DNA of 64,000 bases from Pseudorasbora parva (lineage: Eukaryota > Chordata > Actinopteri > Cypriniformes > Gobionidae), in assembly GCF_024679245.1 (NCBI RefSeq), contig NC_090172.1, forward strand, positions 42,082,776 to 42,146,775. Reading direction: 5' to 3'. This document shows, piece by piece, positions 52,961-64,000 of this stretch. Both the position numbers and the translations under genes were made by a program. The notes below the pieces were generated by a model. That model saw only the letters and a program-made list of their open reading frames with translations, was not told the origin of the DNA and did no database searches. The number at the start of each line of letters is the position of its first letter. Within the stretch, counting starts at the first letter, position 1.

Positions 52961-53389
52961 CTTTTTGCTTACTATATTTTGCTCAGCAGCCATGGTGGCT
53001 GAGTATGCTCACCACTTTTGCACACTGGCTTAACAAAGCAGATACATGGACACTTCGCCCAAAACACAGCCTTTTGCCCAGCATCATCTCACCATCTCAG
53101 TATATTCATTTCTCCAATCGCACTGAGAACATAATTGAATCTTGCTCAAATAAAAAGATTGAAAGCACTCAAATAACTCTCTGCTGGTCTTCTTCATCCC
53201 TTGTGCAAAACTGTACTGACCTCCCTACATCTCAGGGTAACCACCATTCTGGTAATCATCTGCCCTTTCTCAAAAGCTTGTTCCCTGATTCTACACTGCA
53301 AGCTACCTTCAGATGGAAACCTTCTTCCACTGTGTGTTGCACTGTATTTTGGCCTGAATGGGACAGCAGCCAGAAAATGTAGCAGCCCA

Positions 53390-53421
<32 letters not shown>

Positions 53422-53600
53422 TAAACTTGTGAAGCACAAAGCACTGATGGTTTGCTAGTCGTAGGGAGGGGGTTAGTTGCTGGAACGGGTGGGCTTCTCA
53501 CTACATCGGACAGGAGTTTTATGCTTATAGTATCAGATGGGTAAGCCTTGTCGCTAGTTGCCTGGGGACGGTTGCACCTGGGCAAGCTCCTGTGGTTTGG
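52961..53600. other. Unassigned sequence with a short CA repeat
   Basis: A CA run at 53397-53421. The forward frame 52936-53382 (148 codons) has no recognised domain. Confidence 0.45.
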
Positions 53601-53770
53601 GGGAGATAACACTGTTGCAATTCAACTATTCAATGAGCAAATTGGACGGAGAAATTGAGCTCCTGCAGGAACAGAGGATATCACACTGTTGCAGCAGTGG
53701 AGGCAACATGCCAACATGCATTCCAACTATTCAATGAGCAAGTTGGACAGAAAAATTAAGCTCCTGTGGG
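53601..53770. repeat. Local imperfect direct repeat
   Basis: ACTATTCAATGAGCAAATTG (53625) recurs as ACTATTCAATGAGCAAGTTG (53727), each followed by GACRGARAAATTRAGCTCCTG. Confidence 0.7.
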
Positions 53771-54870
53771 AATGGTGGAGATAACTGCTGTGGCAGTAAA
53801 AGCAAGTTGGATGGAGAAGCCTCTTCAATGACTGTGCAAAAACTGGGATGATTTCATTCTGGGATTGTGCACAGATCCTAGCAACATGGTGCCATGTATT
53901 ATCATGCTGTAACATGAGATGATTGTTGTGGATGAATGGCACAACAGTGGGCCTTAGGAACTCATCACGGTATCTCTGTGCATTCAAAATGCCATCAATA
54001 AAATCCACCTGTGTTTATTGTCCATAACATATGCCTACCCATACCATAAGCCGACCTCCACCATGAGCCACTCGATTGAGCCACAATGTTGACATCAGCA
54101 AACCGCTCACCCCCACAACATCATACATGCTCTTTGCCTTCTGCCCTCCCCTGTACAATAAAAGTGACACTGAATGGGATTCACCCAGACGCCATCAATT
54201 GTGAGTATTTTCCCACTTAAGTCATTTAAGGACAAATTGCAGTCAGGTCGAGACCCCGATGAAGACGACAAGCTTCCCTGAGACGTTTGTGTAGAAATTA
54301 TTTGGTTATGCAAACCAATTGTTGCAGAAGCTGTTCAGGTGGCTGGTCTCAGACGATCTTGGAGGTAAAGATTTTGGATTTGGAGGTCTTGGGCTGGTGT
54401 GGTTACACAAGGTCTGCGGTTGTGAGACCGGTTGGATGTACTGCCAAATTCTTTAAAAAGCCTTTGGAGACAGCTTATGGTAGAGAAATTAATGTTCAAT
54501 TCACAGGCAACATCTCTGGTGGACATTCCTGCAGTCAGTGTGCCAATTGTATGCTCCCACAAAATTTGCAACATCTGTGGCATTGTGCTGTGTGATAAAA
54601 CTGCACATTTTAGAGTGGCCTTTTATTGTGGCCAGCCTAAGGCGCACCTGTTCAATAATCATGCTGTCTAATCAGCATCTTGATATGCCACCTGTGAGAT
54701 GGATGGATTATTTTGGCAAAGGAGAAGTGCTCACTAACACAGATTTGTGAACAATATTTGAGAGAAATAGGCCTTTTGTGTAGACCTATATAGAAAAAGT
54801 CTTAGCTCTTTAAGTTCACCTCATGAAAAATGGGGGCAAAATATATGATTAGTGTTTGGTGTAGACAAAC
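53771..54870 (-). mobile_element. Tc1/mariner-type transposon, second family, degenerate
   Basis: The 5' part on the reverse strand (54870-54590) has AATAGGCCTTTTGTGT-type and GGCGCACCTGTTCAATAATC words typical of a fish Tc1 family that differs from the one at 18100. It encodes transposase pieces. Inverted ends are not preserved well enough to set exact borders. Confidence 0.75.
53800..54600 (-). pseudogene. Tc1-like transposase remnant
   Basis: The reverse strand reads GTLTAGMSTRDVACELNINF and STISCLQRLFKEFGSTSNRS (helix-turn-helix DNA-binding part), then HNRRPCVTTPAQD. Further on DFIDGILNAQRYRDEFLRP and VVPFIHNNHLMLQHDN carry the second catalytic aspartate (QHDN); the following ARPH is changed to TWHH. 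The first catalytic motif is not readable between 54335 and 54110, and the end after about 53800 is missing. Not functional. Confidence 0.8.
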
Positions 54871-55037
54871 ATTACTGTGATTGACATGACTGATAAAATC
54901 GTAAGATTTGGCGGAAGTATTTTCCGCTGAACTTGTTTAAAGGAAAATTCACTGTGGAAGTGGAGATGTGTGGTCATCTGACTCTAAACTGTAAGATCAC
55001 AATTATTTGTTTGAAAAATTATGTGCGGCTACATAAT
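54871..55037. other. Unassigned sequence
   Basis: No recognised feature. Confidence 0.4.
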
Positions 55038-55899
55038 AAAGCCTAGTTAAGACTGCACGATTTTCAAACTCGTCGGGTCACTGCTCTATTCGCACTGCAT
55101 GACTATCTGGGGTATCATTCAGTCACTGCTGTGTTCACACTGCACGATGGCTTGACGACAGAGGAGTTCACACTGCATGACTGAACAAGAGGAAGAATCG
55201 CCGACAACTCTCTCTCTCTGATACGCAAACTACATTTCCCAACTACACGTGCTATGTGACAAGTAAACAACGCAAGATCACACGTGCGTCAGACGGGAGT
55301 TCTCGCACGAGACTTTGAATTGTTATTAAAAATGATAAACTGCACAAAGTTTGCTTCAAATTGTATGTGCGCTGATTTTTGGAGAAAAATAAAAAATATT
55401 ATGGCGGAAGATATTGTTGGAGAGACAGAGGGAGCCAGGATTGTGTTCTGCAATGAGAGTTTGAGGTAAATAAATAATTTTGTAATGTGCTGCTGCTGTG
55501 GATGGATGTGCAAATGTTTGGCCTTTGTTTCTGTTTGATAGAAATGTAAATATATCTATTAAAATACTGATATTCTGCTCTATTACTCCTCCCTGAACAT
55601 CCTGCTGCCCTGTATTTCGCTCTTTCATCGCTGATGTAATTTTCAGTCAGAACGCTGTTCACACAGCAGGAGTTTCAATCGCCGACAGCTCCAGATATTT
55701 AGCATGCCAAATATCTCACCGGCGTCGGTGACTCGTCTGCGATTCTCTCTGATCGTGTCTCTGATTATTCACACTGCGTGATTGTCACTCGCGTGCACGA
55801 GCACCGATTTGCCTGTGATCTCGGGCATTTGTCGGCGATTTCACAAAACCTGTCGGCGACTCAATCGGGGCAAAAATCGGGCAGTGTGAACTAGGCTTA
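55038..55899. mobile_element. 862-bp TIR element (TAAGCCTAGTT...CTGCMCGATTTT)
   Basis: Left end AAAGCCTAGTTAAGACTGCACGATTTT against right end AAAATCGGGCAGTGTGAACTAGGCTT (each quoted with known mismatches) are inverse. Words such as CACTGCATGACT and TTCACACTGCACGAT recur inside the arms. A small coding-like segment lies in the middle. Confidence 0.75.
55402..55471 (+). CDS. Exon-like 22-codon ORF in TIR element
   Basis: ATG at 55402 (in ATTATGGCGGAAG) reads MAEDIVGETEGARIVFCNES and then LR before TAA; GAGGTAAAT at 55464 could be a splice donor. It may be the first exon left over from an autonomous relative. No domain recognised. Confidence 0.25.
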
Positions 55900-56538
<639 letters not shown>

Positions 56539-56756
56539 ACATGGGGATATGAGTGGTGCATGAGCAAGGATCTCATATTGATTTATATGAGGAAAAACAA
56601 CTTGAGCTCTGCAGATGCTGGAATTTGCATTCAAAGCTGACATTTCATACCCACTGGTTAAACATACAAATAACACAGTGAAATTGTAAACTTTTTTGTA
56701 TGATAACTAAATCAAGTAACCCTGTTTTTAATGAGACAGTGGGGGTTGGGGGGGTG

Positions 56757-56759
56757 GGG

Positions 56760-56829
<70 letters not shown>
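56757..56829. repeat. GA microsatellite with G-rich leader
   Basis: GGGGGTTGGGGGGGTGGGGG at 56741, then about 32 GA units. Confidence 0.97.
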
Positions 56830-56832
<3 letters not shown>

Positions 56833-57920
56833 TATAATTTTATTTCATCTTTACCTTTGGACTACGATGGTCCCCTGAGCCTATGAATCAGAGTATGACT
56901 CATCTTCATTTAGAAAATGCTCCGCATCAGCGTTAAGAAATGGGCTTTGTGGAATGAACGTAAGTCTCTGACTAATTATGTTCAAATCTTAGCTTTGTGA
57001 TACAACGGCACTGCAATTCACTATGCAACTGCTGCAATCATTACAAAAACACTACATGACGATATTTCCAGTGGGGCAGACTGGTCCACACCTGTGGGAG
57101 GGTGAGTAGGCAGGGTCTTATCCCTTTGCCTGTCACCCCCCAACCCCCCCCCCCCCCCCATTTTGGCAAGTGGGGCATTTTGAAATACCCAAAATAAAAA
57201 GGATGCTGCTCATAAGTCATTCTGACACATAACCAACATATATTTAGAAATCACTTGAGAGTGTACAGTTCAAGACTCAGAATTACGCCAAAAGTTATTA
57301 ATATGGAGATATATAGGCCCAAACATAAATGTCAAACACAAACATAAAAACATTAAGAATATATTTTTAAATGTATAAAAATATTATCTTAATGTAGTAT
57401 AACAAATTATAACCACAACTAAAGCTATGCCATGAGTGTGGTCATGCTTAATTTCAGATATAATTTTATGTAGCATTTGGTAAAACAATTTCAGAGACGT
57501 TTAGAGACGGATGATAAATATACCAATTCAAAATGTTATTGACCTGTAAACACCAATTTGCAATCTTCTGTCTAATGTCTGGTGAGGACAACTTTGTACA
57601 CATTTGTTATTCTTTTGTTTGTATTCAGCCATTATAACCTTTATTCTGACATGGCTGGCCACATACACTAATCCACAGATTATCTGAAGTCTATATAGAA
57701 AACAAAGAAGCTAAAAAGCATATCCTTGGAACTTTAGTTGAATTATTTTAACAAAATATATTGTGAAATAGCTCCTGGTCCAGTTATCATCAAGCTACAT
57801 AACACAATTAAACAAAAGATAAAATTTTATCTAACAAAAGATAAAAATTACACTTTCACTCAAAATGTCACTTTAGACCAGCATTGAGTGTTTGTATTAC
57901 CTTCATGCTGCGATCTAATG
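56830..57920. other. Unassigned sequence
   Basis: A poly(C) run is at 57146-57159; otherwise AT-rich without recognised features. Confidence 0.45.
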
Positions 57921-58316
57921 CACTGTAAAAAATTATTTAGAAAAAAAGTTACCTGGTTGCCTTAAAATTTTGAGTTCACTGAAATTAAAATTTTGAGTTA
58001 ATACAATGACATTTTTTTGAGATTCAACAACCTTTATTAAAATATTATTAAAAATATTTGTAAGTATTTTGGGTAATTGTGTGTGTTGTATTTCTGATAA
58101 TGCAGTGAAACATGCCAAATAGTGCTATTTTCATGATTTATCAAATTTTTTATGTGGTTCAGATACAAAAATATTTTGAGTTTCTATTTATTAAACAAAT
58201 TTCCTTCATTGTATCAACTCAAATTTTTAATTTCAATAAACTCAAAATTTTAAGGCAACCAGGCTACTTACTTTTTAAAGTTAAACCAACAAAAACCAAC
58301 CAAAATATTTTACAGT
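57921..58316. mobile_element. 396-bp TIR element, undisturbed relative of the DIRS B host site
   Basis: It begins CACTGTAAAAAATTATTTAG and ends AAAATATTTTACAGTG. Longer inner inverse parts are CCTGGTTGCCTTAAAATTTT and AAAATTTTAAGGCAACCAGG. It aligns with 25330-25595 plus 28090-28141. Confidence 0.82.
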
Positions 58317-58576
58317 GTGGTGATTTAATTCATATGATGATGTTAAACCATGTTATATTTATTATTTTATATGGAGCTAATCACTACACCTGCTTAGCAT
58401 TTATATTATAAATATCCATTATTGATATAAAAATAGCTGAAATCACATGAAAACCCACACAAAACCCTTATGCCGTAGTTTAATCATGAAAAGTGGTCAA
58501 ATATTAAAGCGTAGAGTCTTTAATTTTTATAATTATGCCAAGTTTTTCCAGATGAAGTAATTGTGTGATGCTTTAA

Positions 58577-58946
58577 CGTGTTGAGTTCAAGTTCAAGTTC
58601 AAGTTCAATTTTATTTATATAGCACATTTCCCACAGCCCCCAGGCTGACCAAAGTGCTTTACAGAAGGTCAAGAATAGCATACATACATAGAAATAAAAC
58701 CAGAAGAGAGTAAAAAATAAAAAGCACAACTTTTAAAAGTCAAACACATCAGGGTAGTCAGTACACTAAAGAAAATAGAAAAGTTTTTAACAGTGACTTT
58801 AAAATAGACAGGGTAGGGGCCAGCCTGATCTCTAAAGGCAGGGTATTCCAGAGTCGTGGCCCTGCTACCGCAAATGCCTGCTCACCTCTACGCTTCAGTC
58901 TAGCGCGTGTTGAATGTTGAACAACAGTAATCTGATCTAGGGCCAT
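58577..58946 (-). mobile_element. LINE 3' end (CR1/Rex-like), reverse strand
   Basis: On the reverse strand: GEQAFAVAGPRLWNTLPLEI and APTLSILKSLLKTFLF (end of a non-LTR ORF), then CTTTGGTCAGCCTGG, GTGCTATATAAATAAAATTG and TTGAACTTGAACTTGAAC. The last words are a simple 3' tail repeat of the kind that ends CR1/Rex-type elements. About 370 bp, strongly 5'-truncated. Confidence 0.72.
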
Positions 58947-61428
58947 TGACGATTCTTGACACTAAAGGTGTTAATTGATACAATTGGTGATACAATGCAA
59001 ATGGGTACCATTGAATCTCATCTTCTTCTTTAAATTAGTAACTGGACAAGGATTACTTTAAAATGATTTTTATGCTAGGTATGGCTTTGTTAAAGACCTT
59101 TTAATTCAGCCTATGACTCCTATGAAATTTTGTAATCCTAAACATTTGAATTGGTGTGAACAGGACTTAATGTTGGACTTCCAATCATGCAGCCACCATA
59201 TTGAATGTTGTAATGGCTGTTTGAAAAACACAATTGGCTCTTTCAAAGGCAACATAAGACTACTGGCACCATATTTAGTTACACATTTCCCATTCATGTA
59301 AGAATTACCTATATTTCATGATAGCAGATTCTACTGTCACGAAATTCTCAGAATGTCATCTGCTACATCTCTTCTGCCAGAGAGAACTGCTTATTAACAG
59401 AGTTAATCCCTCTAACCTTTATCTGCAATGATACTCCAGATTCAGTCAGCCAGTCAGCAGCACACTACCAGTTAATAATTGTCTAGGAGAAGTTCAGGTC
59501 TCATGCTCATTCGAAGTAATCAGATACCATTTTAAGCCTGTGATATTGGTTTGGGTTTTTGCACTGTCCTCGACATTGTGATTAACACCAGAAGCATATT
59601 TCTTCGGTTGAATTATGAAACAGAACCCTTTGTGAATGTGACTCAGCATGCTCCATGACTTGGGAAACGAATGTCACATTGTTTCCCATGGTTACCGCTC
59701 TAGTTTTACCAGAAGTGATGCTTTCATTCAAGCCTAAATATTCAGATAGGGACTATTCAGACACAGGATACATGCAGTACATGGCTACATTCGAAAACTT
59801 AAAAATGCTGCCTTCGGAGGATGCATTTCAAGGTAGGAAGGCATCAAGTCATGTTAAGTCCAATGTTAGCTTCACTTCATGTCCTAAGATACCTATATCT
59901 ACAGTAATTGATTTTTGAATCATTTTTCATTCTGTGACATTTGGAATGAAAGATTTGAAGAAACATTTGCTTTTTTTTTTTTTTTTTTTTTTTAGAGAGC
60001 TGGAGAAATTAATTGGTTTAGATCTAACCAATCCTTATCTAACACTTGAAGTATAAAATATCTGTACTTACATATGTCTGAGTTTGCCAATGATGACACT
60101 AACCTTCACCCCCATCCTCCCCACCATCACCTGGATGGTTCCTTCCCATTTTCATTTGTTGGTCTGATATTAAATACATGCCTTTGTTGTGTTACCTTGC
60201 CCCCCAAATCTTTCAGGTAGAACCTTGATGCCAGTGGTGCTTCTGTGGTTTGTAAGTTTGACAATACGCCAGCATGTTTGATTGTTGGGACAGTGGGAGT
60301 AGTGGACTGGAGGTGGCTGCAAAAAATAGATGTGGACCTGTAGCCAGTTATCTTGTGGGTTCAAACTCTGTGGGAGGAAGTAGATATTCTCTCTTTGTAC
60401 ATGAAAAACTTATGGGCCAAATTCAAGGACCTGTGCCTGTGTGACCGGGTATTAGAGAGTGAGTAGAAAGACCCGTCACTGGGGAGGGGAGGTGGTAAGT
60501 GGTGGTGCCCGGGTCGCTGCGTGAGGGGGTTTTCAGGACTGCCCATAGGACGGTGGGGTCTGGAAACTTTGGGGTTTCAAAAACATAATAAAAACGTGTC
60601 AAACTAAGTTTTTACTGGGGACTCAACCTCTTGCAAACTTTTATGTTGGGGCGGGAGATCAGAACACAAGGAGAAACCAAACACTGAATATGCTAGAAAG
60701 CTTCAGGACTTCGAACCTGTTCATTAATTTGCAAGAAAGCAGTTGTTAAAAGCAGACACCCGACAGAAGATAAATTATGACCTTAAAGCAAAAGGGGTGG
60801 CTTTTCACAGCAGGAGAGCTGGTGTAGGTGTAAAGCCATCAGAGAAAGAAGGGCAGGCACTAAACATGACTCCCAGTGGGTTGGGCCATGCAGTGTTCTG
60901 GAAAGAATCTGAGAATTTATTTATAGAGTTCAGTTGCCTCCAAGGGATAGGAAGGTGGTGATGGGAGACAGATTGGCACCTTATAGAGAAAATGCCGCCG
61001 TAGCCCCAGCTTCCACTGCACCAGCCTCCTCTACAGTTGCGCCTACCCTGGAGGGCAGACACCAGTCAAGCACTTCTAGTCCTCTGGCAGGCCAACATGC
61101 AGCATACCAGTTCTAAGGGACTTTGTTCGTTCCCTCGAGGTCGAGAAACTTTGTGTAGTAAGTCTAAAGAGTGTTTTATGCTCTATTGAGGTGTGATCTA
61201 AGTATATGTATGTTGCCATTCCCATGTTATGTGTTCTGTTTGCGTGGGGCTTTAAGGGGTGGAGTGTTCTTCTGAAAAACGAATCTCTACAGTTATGTGT
61301 AGGTGCCAACTTGAGGAAAAGTTCCAGAAGTTTGGAGTTTGCTGTCTGTGAGGAAGAAGCATCCGCCACACAGGTGCTCATGTTAATAAAGAAAAAGTAT
61401 TCAAATAGCACATTTGAATAAATGTATT
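58947..61428. other. Unassigned sequence
   Basis: 2.5 kb without a recognised gene. Poly(T) is at 59971-59993. GCTGCCTTCGGAGGATGCAT at 59808 resembles the ends of the element at 8687. Frames such as 59655-59918 and 60743-60961 have no known domain. Confidence 0.45.
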
Positions 61429-61432
61429 TTAA

Positions 61433-62142
61433 AGGTGCATTATGTAGTATTTTTGCAGTAAAATATCCAAAAACCACTAGGCTAATGTTATATATATATA
61501 TACAGTTGAGTACTGTACAATATCCCAAATGTTTCCAACTATTTGTATATTGTGAGAAAATTGCTATTTTAACCAACGTCTAAGCACAGCGTCTGAGGGA
61601 ACCACCTGTCAGCTGCGTCAAAACTGCGTTACCTTCAGTTTTCAGTTTAATTCTGCAGAAGCGCTTTACTCTTAGCAGTGTGCAAAAAGTGTCACAGCAG
61701 CTGCTGAACGAACGCACATAGTAATGTCATAACATCATTTTCAGCACACTCAAATATATCTAATATTCAAACTCTAATATGATGAACAGAGCTACGTTAC
61801 CTCAAACTCATGACCGGAAAAGCAGAAATAGCTCCGGCGACTGTGTCCCATCATAATAAAAGTCCTGCTGCTAACAAGGTGTGTATTGTTCATCTCAATA
61901 ACAATCGCTCCAGCGGCCTTGCTCAGCTCCACAACACTCTGTCCTGCTCTGCTTCATACTACAGTAATGTTAATAACTGCATCCATCAACATGATTTCTG
62001 CCAGAGTCCTATTTTTCACCGACCATGAGGTGAAGACCACATGTCCCAACATGCTGCGCTCAAACTTGGCGTCATCAAACCGCAAATCACCTTTGTTTTG
62101 AGTAGGCGCCCTCTAACGGACAGAAAAGTTTATAGTGCACCT
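61433..62142. mobile_element. 710-bp TIR element with TTAA target duplication
   Basis: TTAA (61429-61432), then AGGTGCATTATGTAGTATTT at the left and TTTATAGTGCACCT at the right, then TTAA (62143-62146). The TTAA site fits piggyBac- or Kolobok-type elements. A short TA run is at 61492-61502. No transposase domain recognised in frames 61810-62101. Confidence 0.75.
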
Positions 62143-62146
62143 TTAA

Positions 62147-62905
62147 GGGCAACCATGCACATTTAGTGCTAAGACTTCACTCTTGAACTGTTGATGGATA
62201 TGGAAGCAGACTTCTGAACTGCCAATCATAAAGTTTATTTGAAATAAATAAGGCCACACATTATAATAGAAATTATAGAAAAAAATGTATGCATATCAAA
62301 CCCATGCTTGGTACAGTTGCAGCACATTGCAGCAAACTTAAGTTTTTATATTATATATGTTAATGTATATTTTGACTGATGAGGACATGATAGGTCAAAA
62401 CCTTGCATTGGCTGAATGAAAACTTGTTTCAGGGAGGAAAAACACAACACCCATTTCGTAACAAGAAGGTAATCTAATCGAGTGTGTCTCCTGCTCCTTT
62501 TAAATCAGGAGATAGCGTAGACAGTAATTAGCGAGGAGGGTCACAAAATATGACAACATTAGCCTTTTTAGATACATGGAGAAAAAGCCTGCACTTCTGG
62601 TAATAAGCCCTTACCAGTTCAAGGTTCAGAAGAAATAGTGGCAGGCATGAAAATAAGTAAAAAATTAAGTGTGAATTCCATAAACAAGATAATAACACTA
62701 CATTAAATTATATAAAGTATTTTTGCGCATACTGTGCATTTAGACTTTGCTTTACAGTCTCTCACTGATAGACTGACACTTTAAATTAGTATACTTCTTT
62801 CAAACTAAAAATTAGAAAGTGAAGAAACAAGTGATAGAATATTGCTTACATGCATGCAAAATAACGCAATCATCAGACATTCAACAGCCTATAAATTAAA
62901 GCTGC
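62147..62905. other. Unassigned sequence
   Basis: No recognised feature. Confidence 0.45.
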
Positions 62906-62909
62906 TTAA

Positions 62910-63075
62910 AGGGGTCATGAACTGTGTTGTTTTATTGTTTTATGATGTTTCCTGGGGTGCACGTATAATGTCAGAATGCTTATTACATAAAAAAGGCATT
63001 CTTCCTGTCCTGATTTTAGCCTCTGCTCTGAACGCTCCATTTTAAGGAGTGTGTCTGCCGAAAGACAATAATGTG
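62910..63075 (+). repeat. Left end of TTAA-type TIR element
   Basis: TTAA at 62906, then AGGGGTCATGAACTG and TTTCCTGGGGTGCACGTATA. The related end ATATGACCCCTTTAA is at 37428. The right end is missing. Confidence 0.6.
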
Positions 63076-63138
63076 TAAGTATACGTTTTTACTTTTACAG
63101 TTCTCATGGTTAACTAATCGTGAAAAGTGTTGCATTAC

Positions 63139-63178
63139 ATTTAGATCTATGGCATTATATTTAGATCTATGGAATTAT
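63139..63178. repeat. Short direct repeat
   Basis: ATTTAGATCTATGGCATTAT and ATTTAGATCTATGGAATTAT lie head to tail directly before the LTR. Confidence 0.85.
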
Positions 63179-63633
63179 TGTCACAGAGACGCCAGGCTTT
63201 AATGCCACCCACTCAAAGCGCACACCCTCTCCTGAGTTCTGATCATGCACACCTGCTACTCATCATGACCCCAATCACCACCAGCACAAAAGACACACAC
63301 ACACTCTCAGTCACTGTCCGGTCTCGTCTAGAGAAGGTACTAACGCTCTCTGTTTTACCTCAGGACTCCAGCAAAGATATCTATTGATCTCCAACGTCTC
63401 TTGTCAAGTCACCCTGTGTTTCTAGTCCAGTGTGTGTGTGTCCAGTTAACTCTCCAGCGAACTTTCCAGCGAACTCTCCATTGATTCTCTCCAGCGATCT
63501 CTCCAGTGAACTCTCCAGCGATTCCCATTCCCTCACGAAGACCTGCTCACCTGCACTTTACCCCGTTATACTCTCTGGTGCTCAATAAACTCTAACTAAC
63601 ATATTTGTCTCTGCAGTCTCTGTACCGGTGACA
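63179..63633 (+). mobile_element. 5' LTR of a Ty3/Gypsy element
   Basis: 455 bp, from TGTCACAGAGACGCC to GTACCGGTGACA, so the ends are inverse (TGTCAC/GTGACA). The poly(A) signal CAATAAACTC is at 63583. Inside is a CTCCAGCGAACT/CTCCAGCGATCT short tandem at 63450-63520. The Gag ORF starts 30 bases after its end. Confidence 0.88.
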
Positions 63634-63662
63634 GAAGACCAGACCTACACCGTGAGCACTAG

Positions 63663-64000
63663 ATGAGTTCCCTGGATCCCTTCCAAGAGCTGGTGGATGC
63701 GGTGCACAGCTCGCTAACCACACCTCCACTGGCACCCACTTCCGCATCCGCCAACACACCTTCGTCAGTACCCCTGATCCCTAGTCCCATGGCCAAACCA
63801 GCGCCCTTCTCTGGATCGGCAGAGGACTGCAACGGATTTCTCCTGCAGTGCTCGCTGGTCCTGGAGATGCAACCGCATTTATTCCCCACCGAGCGATGTA
63901 GAGTTGCATTCATTGTATCCCAACTGAACGGCAAGGCATTACGATGGGCGGAAACGCTGTATGCCCAAGAAAATGAGAGCCTCGATTCCCTCTCCAGTTT
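63663..64000 (+). CDS. Gypsy Gag, N-terminal 112 aa (continues outside window)
   Basis: ATG at 63663, open to the window edge with no stop or frameshift. The protein begins MSSLDPFQELVDAVHSSL, then a Pro/Ser-rich linker, and MAKPAPFSGSAEDCNGFLLQ (residues 52-71) followed by HLFPTERCRVAFIVSQLNGK and ALRWAETLY. The PxxFxGxxxxCxxFLxQC and SxLxGKALxWA pattern is the capsid-like core of fish Ty3/Gypsy Gag. It would assemble the particle that holds the element RNA. With a clean LTR and open frame this is the best-preserved element in the window; whether the rest is intact lies outside. Confidence 0.88.
   Translation, partial: MSSLDPFQELVDAVHSSLTTPPLAPTSASANTPSSVPLIPSPMAKPAPFSGSAEDCNGFLLQCSLVLEMQPHLFPTERCRVAFIVSQLNGKALRWAETLYAQENESLDSLSS

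Noticed and set aside
52936..53382. Host protein of 148 residues
   Set aside because: The sequence has no family signature and crosses the end of a TIR-element fragment.

Overview
The window looks like intergenic or intronic DNA from a teleost fish, most likely a cyprinid (carp, minnow or zebrafish relative). The evidence is the repeat content: DIRS, Ty3/Gypsy, Tc1/mariner, L2 and RTE elements of fish type, a DANA/Mermaid-type SINE, many terminal-inverted-repeat (TIR) miniature transposons, and long CA, CT/GA and TA microsatellites. I recognise no host protein-coding gene, rRNA or stand-alone tRNA gene. Every coding segment I can identify comes from a transposable element, and all but one (the Gag at the right edge) is visibly broken or truncated. 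Species cannot be decided from this sequence.

Layout. 0-6.3 kb: the 3' end of one LTR retrotransposon (repeat-rich ORF plus LTR at 582), then a pair of related LTRs (3079 and 5888) around a short internal region; the first LTR is split by a 774-bp TIR element. 6.3-11.7 kb: TIR-element fragments, an L2-type tail, a 594-bp TIR element, a 514-bp TIR element holding a RecQ-helicase-like fragment, and a solo LTR. 11.73-17.25 kb: DIRS element A with inverted terminal repeats, an internal complementary region, RT and tyrosine-recombinase remnants and a 121-bp tandem array. 18.1-19.3 kb: a Tc1-like element lacking the end of its transposase. 20.0-24.9 kb: two more ends of the TTAGCCT TIR family and a decayed L2 LINE. 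25.6-28.1 kb: DIRS element B (reverse), a compact internally deleted copy inserted in a TIR element. 28.1-34.2 kb: microsatellites, nested TIR elements and a DANA-type SINE. 35.0-36.7 kb: an internally deleted RTE LINE. 36.8-38.0 kb: a long-TIR element with a THAP-like start. 38.4-49.65 kb: a reverse-strand Gypsy element split by nested insertions, including a 1.7-kb solo LTR with a 4-bp target duplication and DIRS element C (42.5-47.65 kb). 49.7-63.1 kb: TIR elements, a second Tc1-like copy, microsatellites and a LINE tail. 63.18 kb to the edge: the intact 5' LTR and Gag start of a younger Gypsy element.

Relations. DIRS B and C belong to one subfamily and A to a more distant one, yet all three show the same end-to-middle complementarity expected for replication through a circular intermediate. 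The three TTAGCCT-type TIR elements carry related coding fragments that read as the front of a RecQ-type helicase, which suggests an autonomous parent that I cannot name. Insertion order can be read directly in several places: a TIR element inside LTR 3079, DIRS B inside a TIR element whose undisturbed relative is at 57921, and a solo LTR inside the Gypsy integrase.
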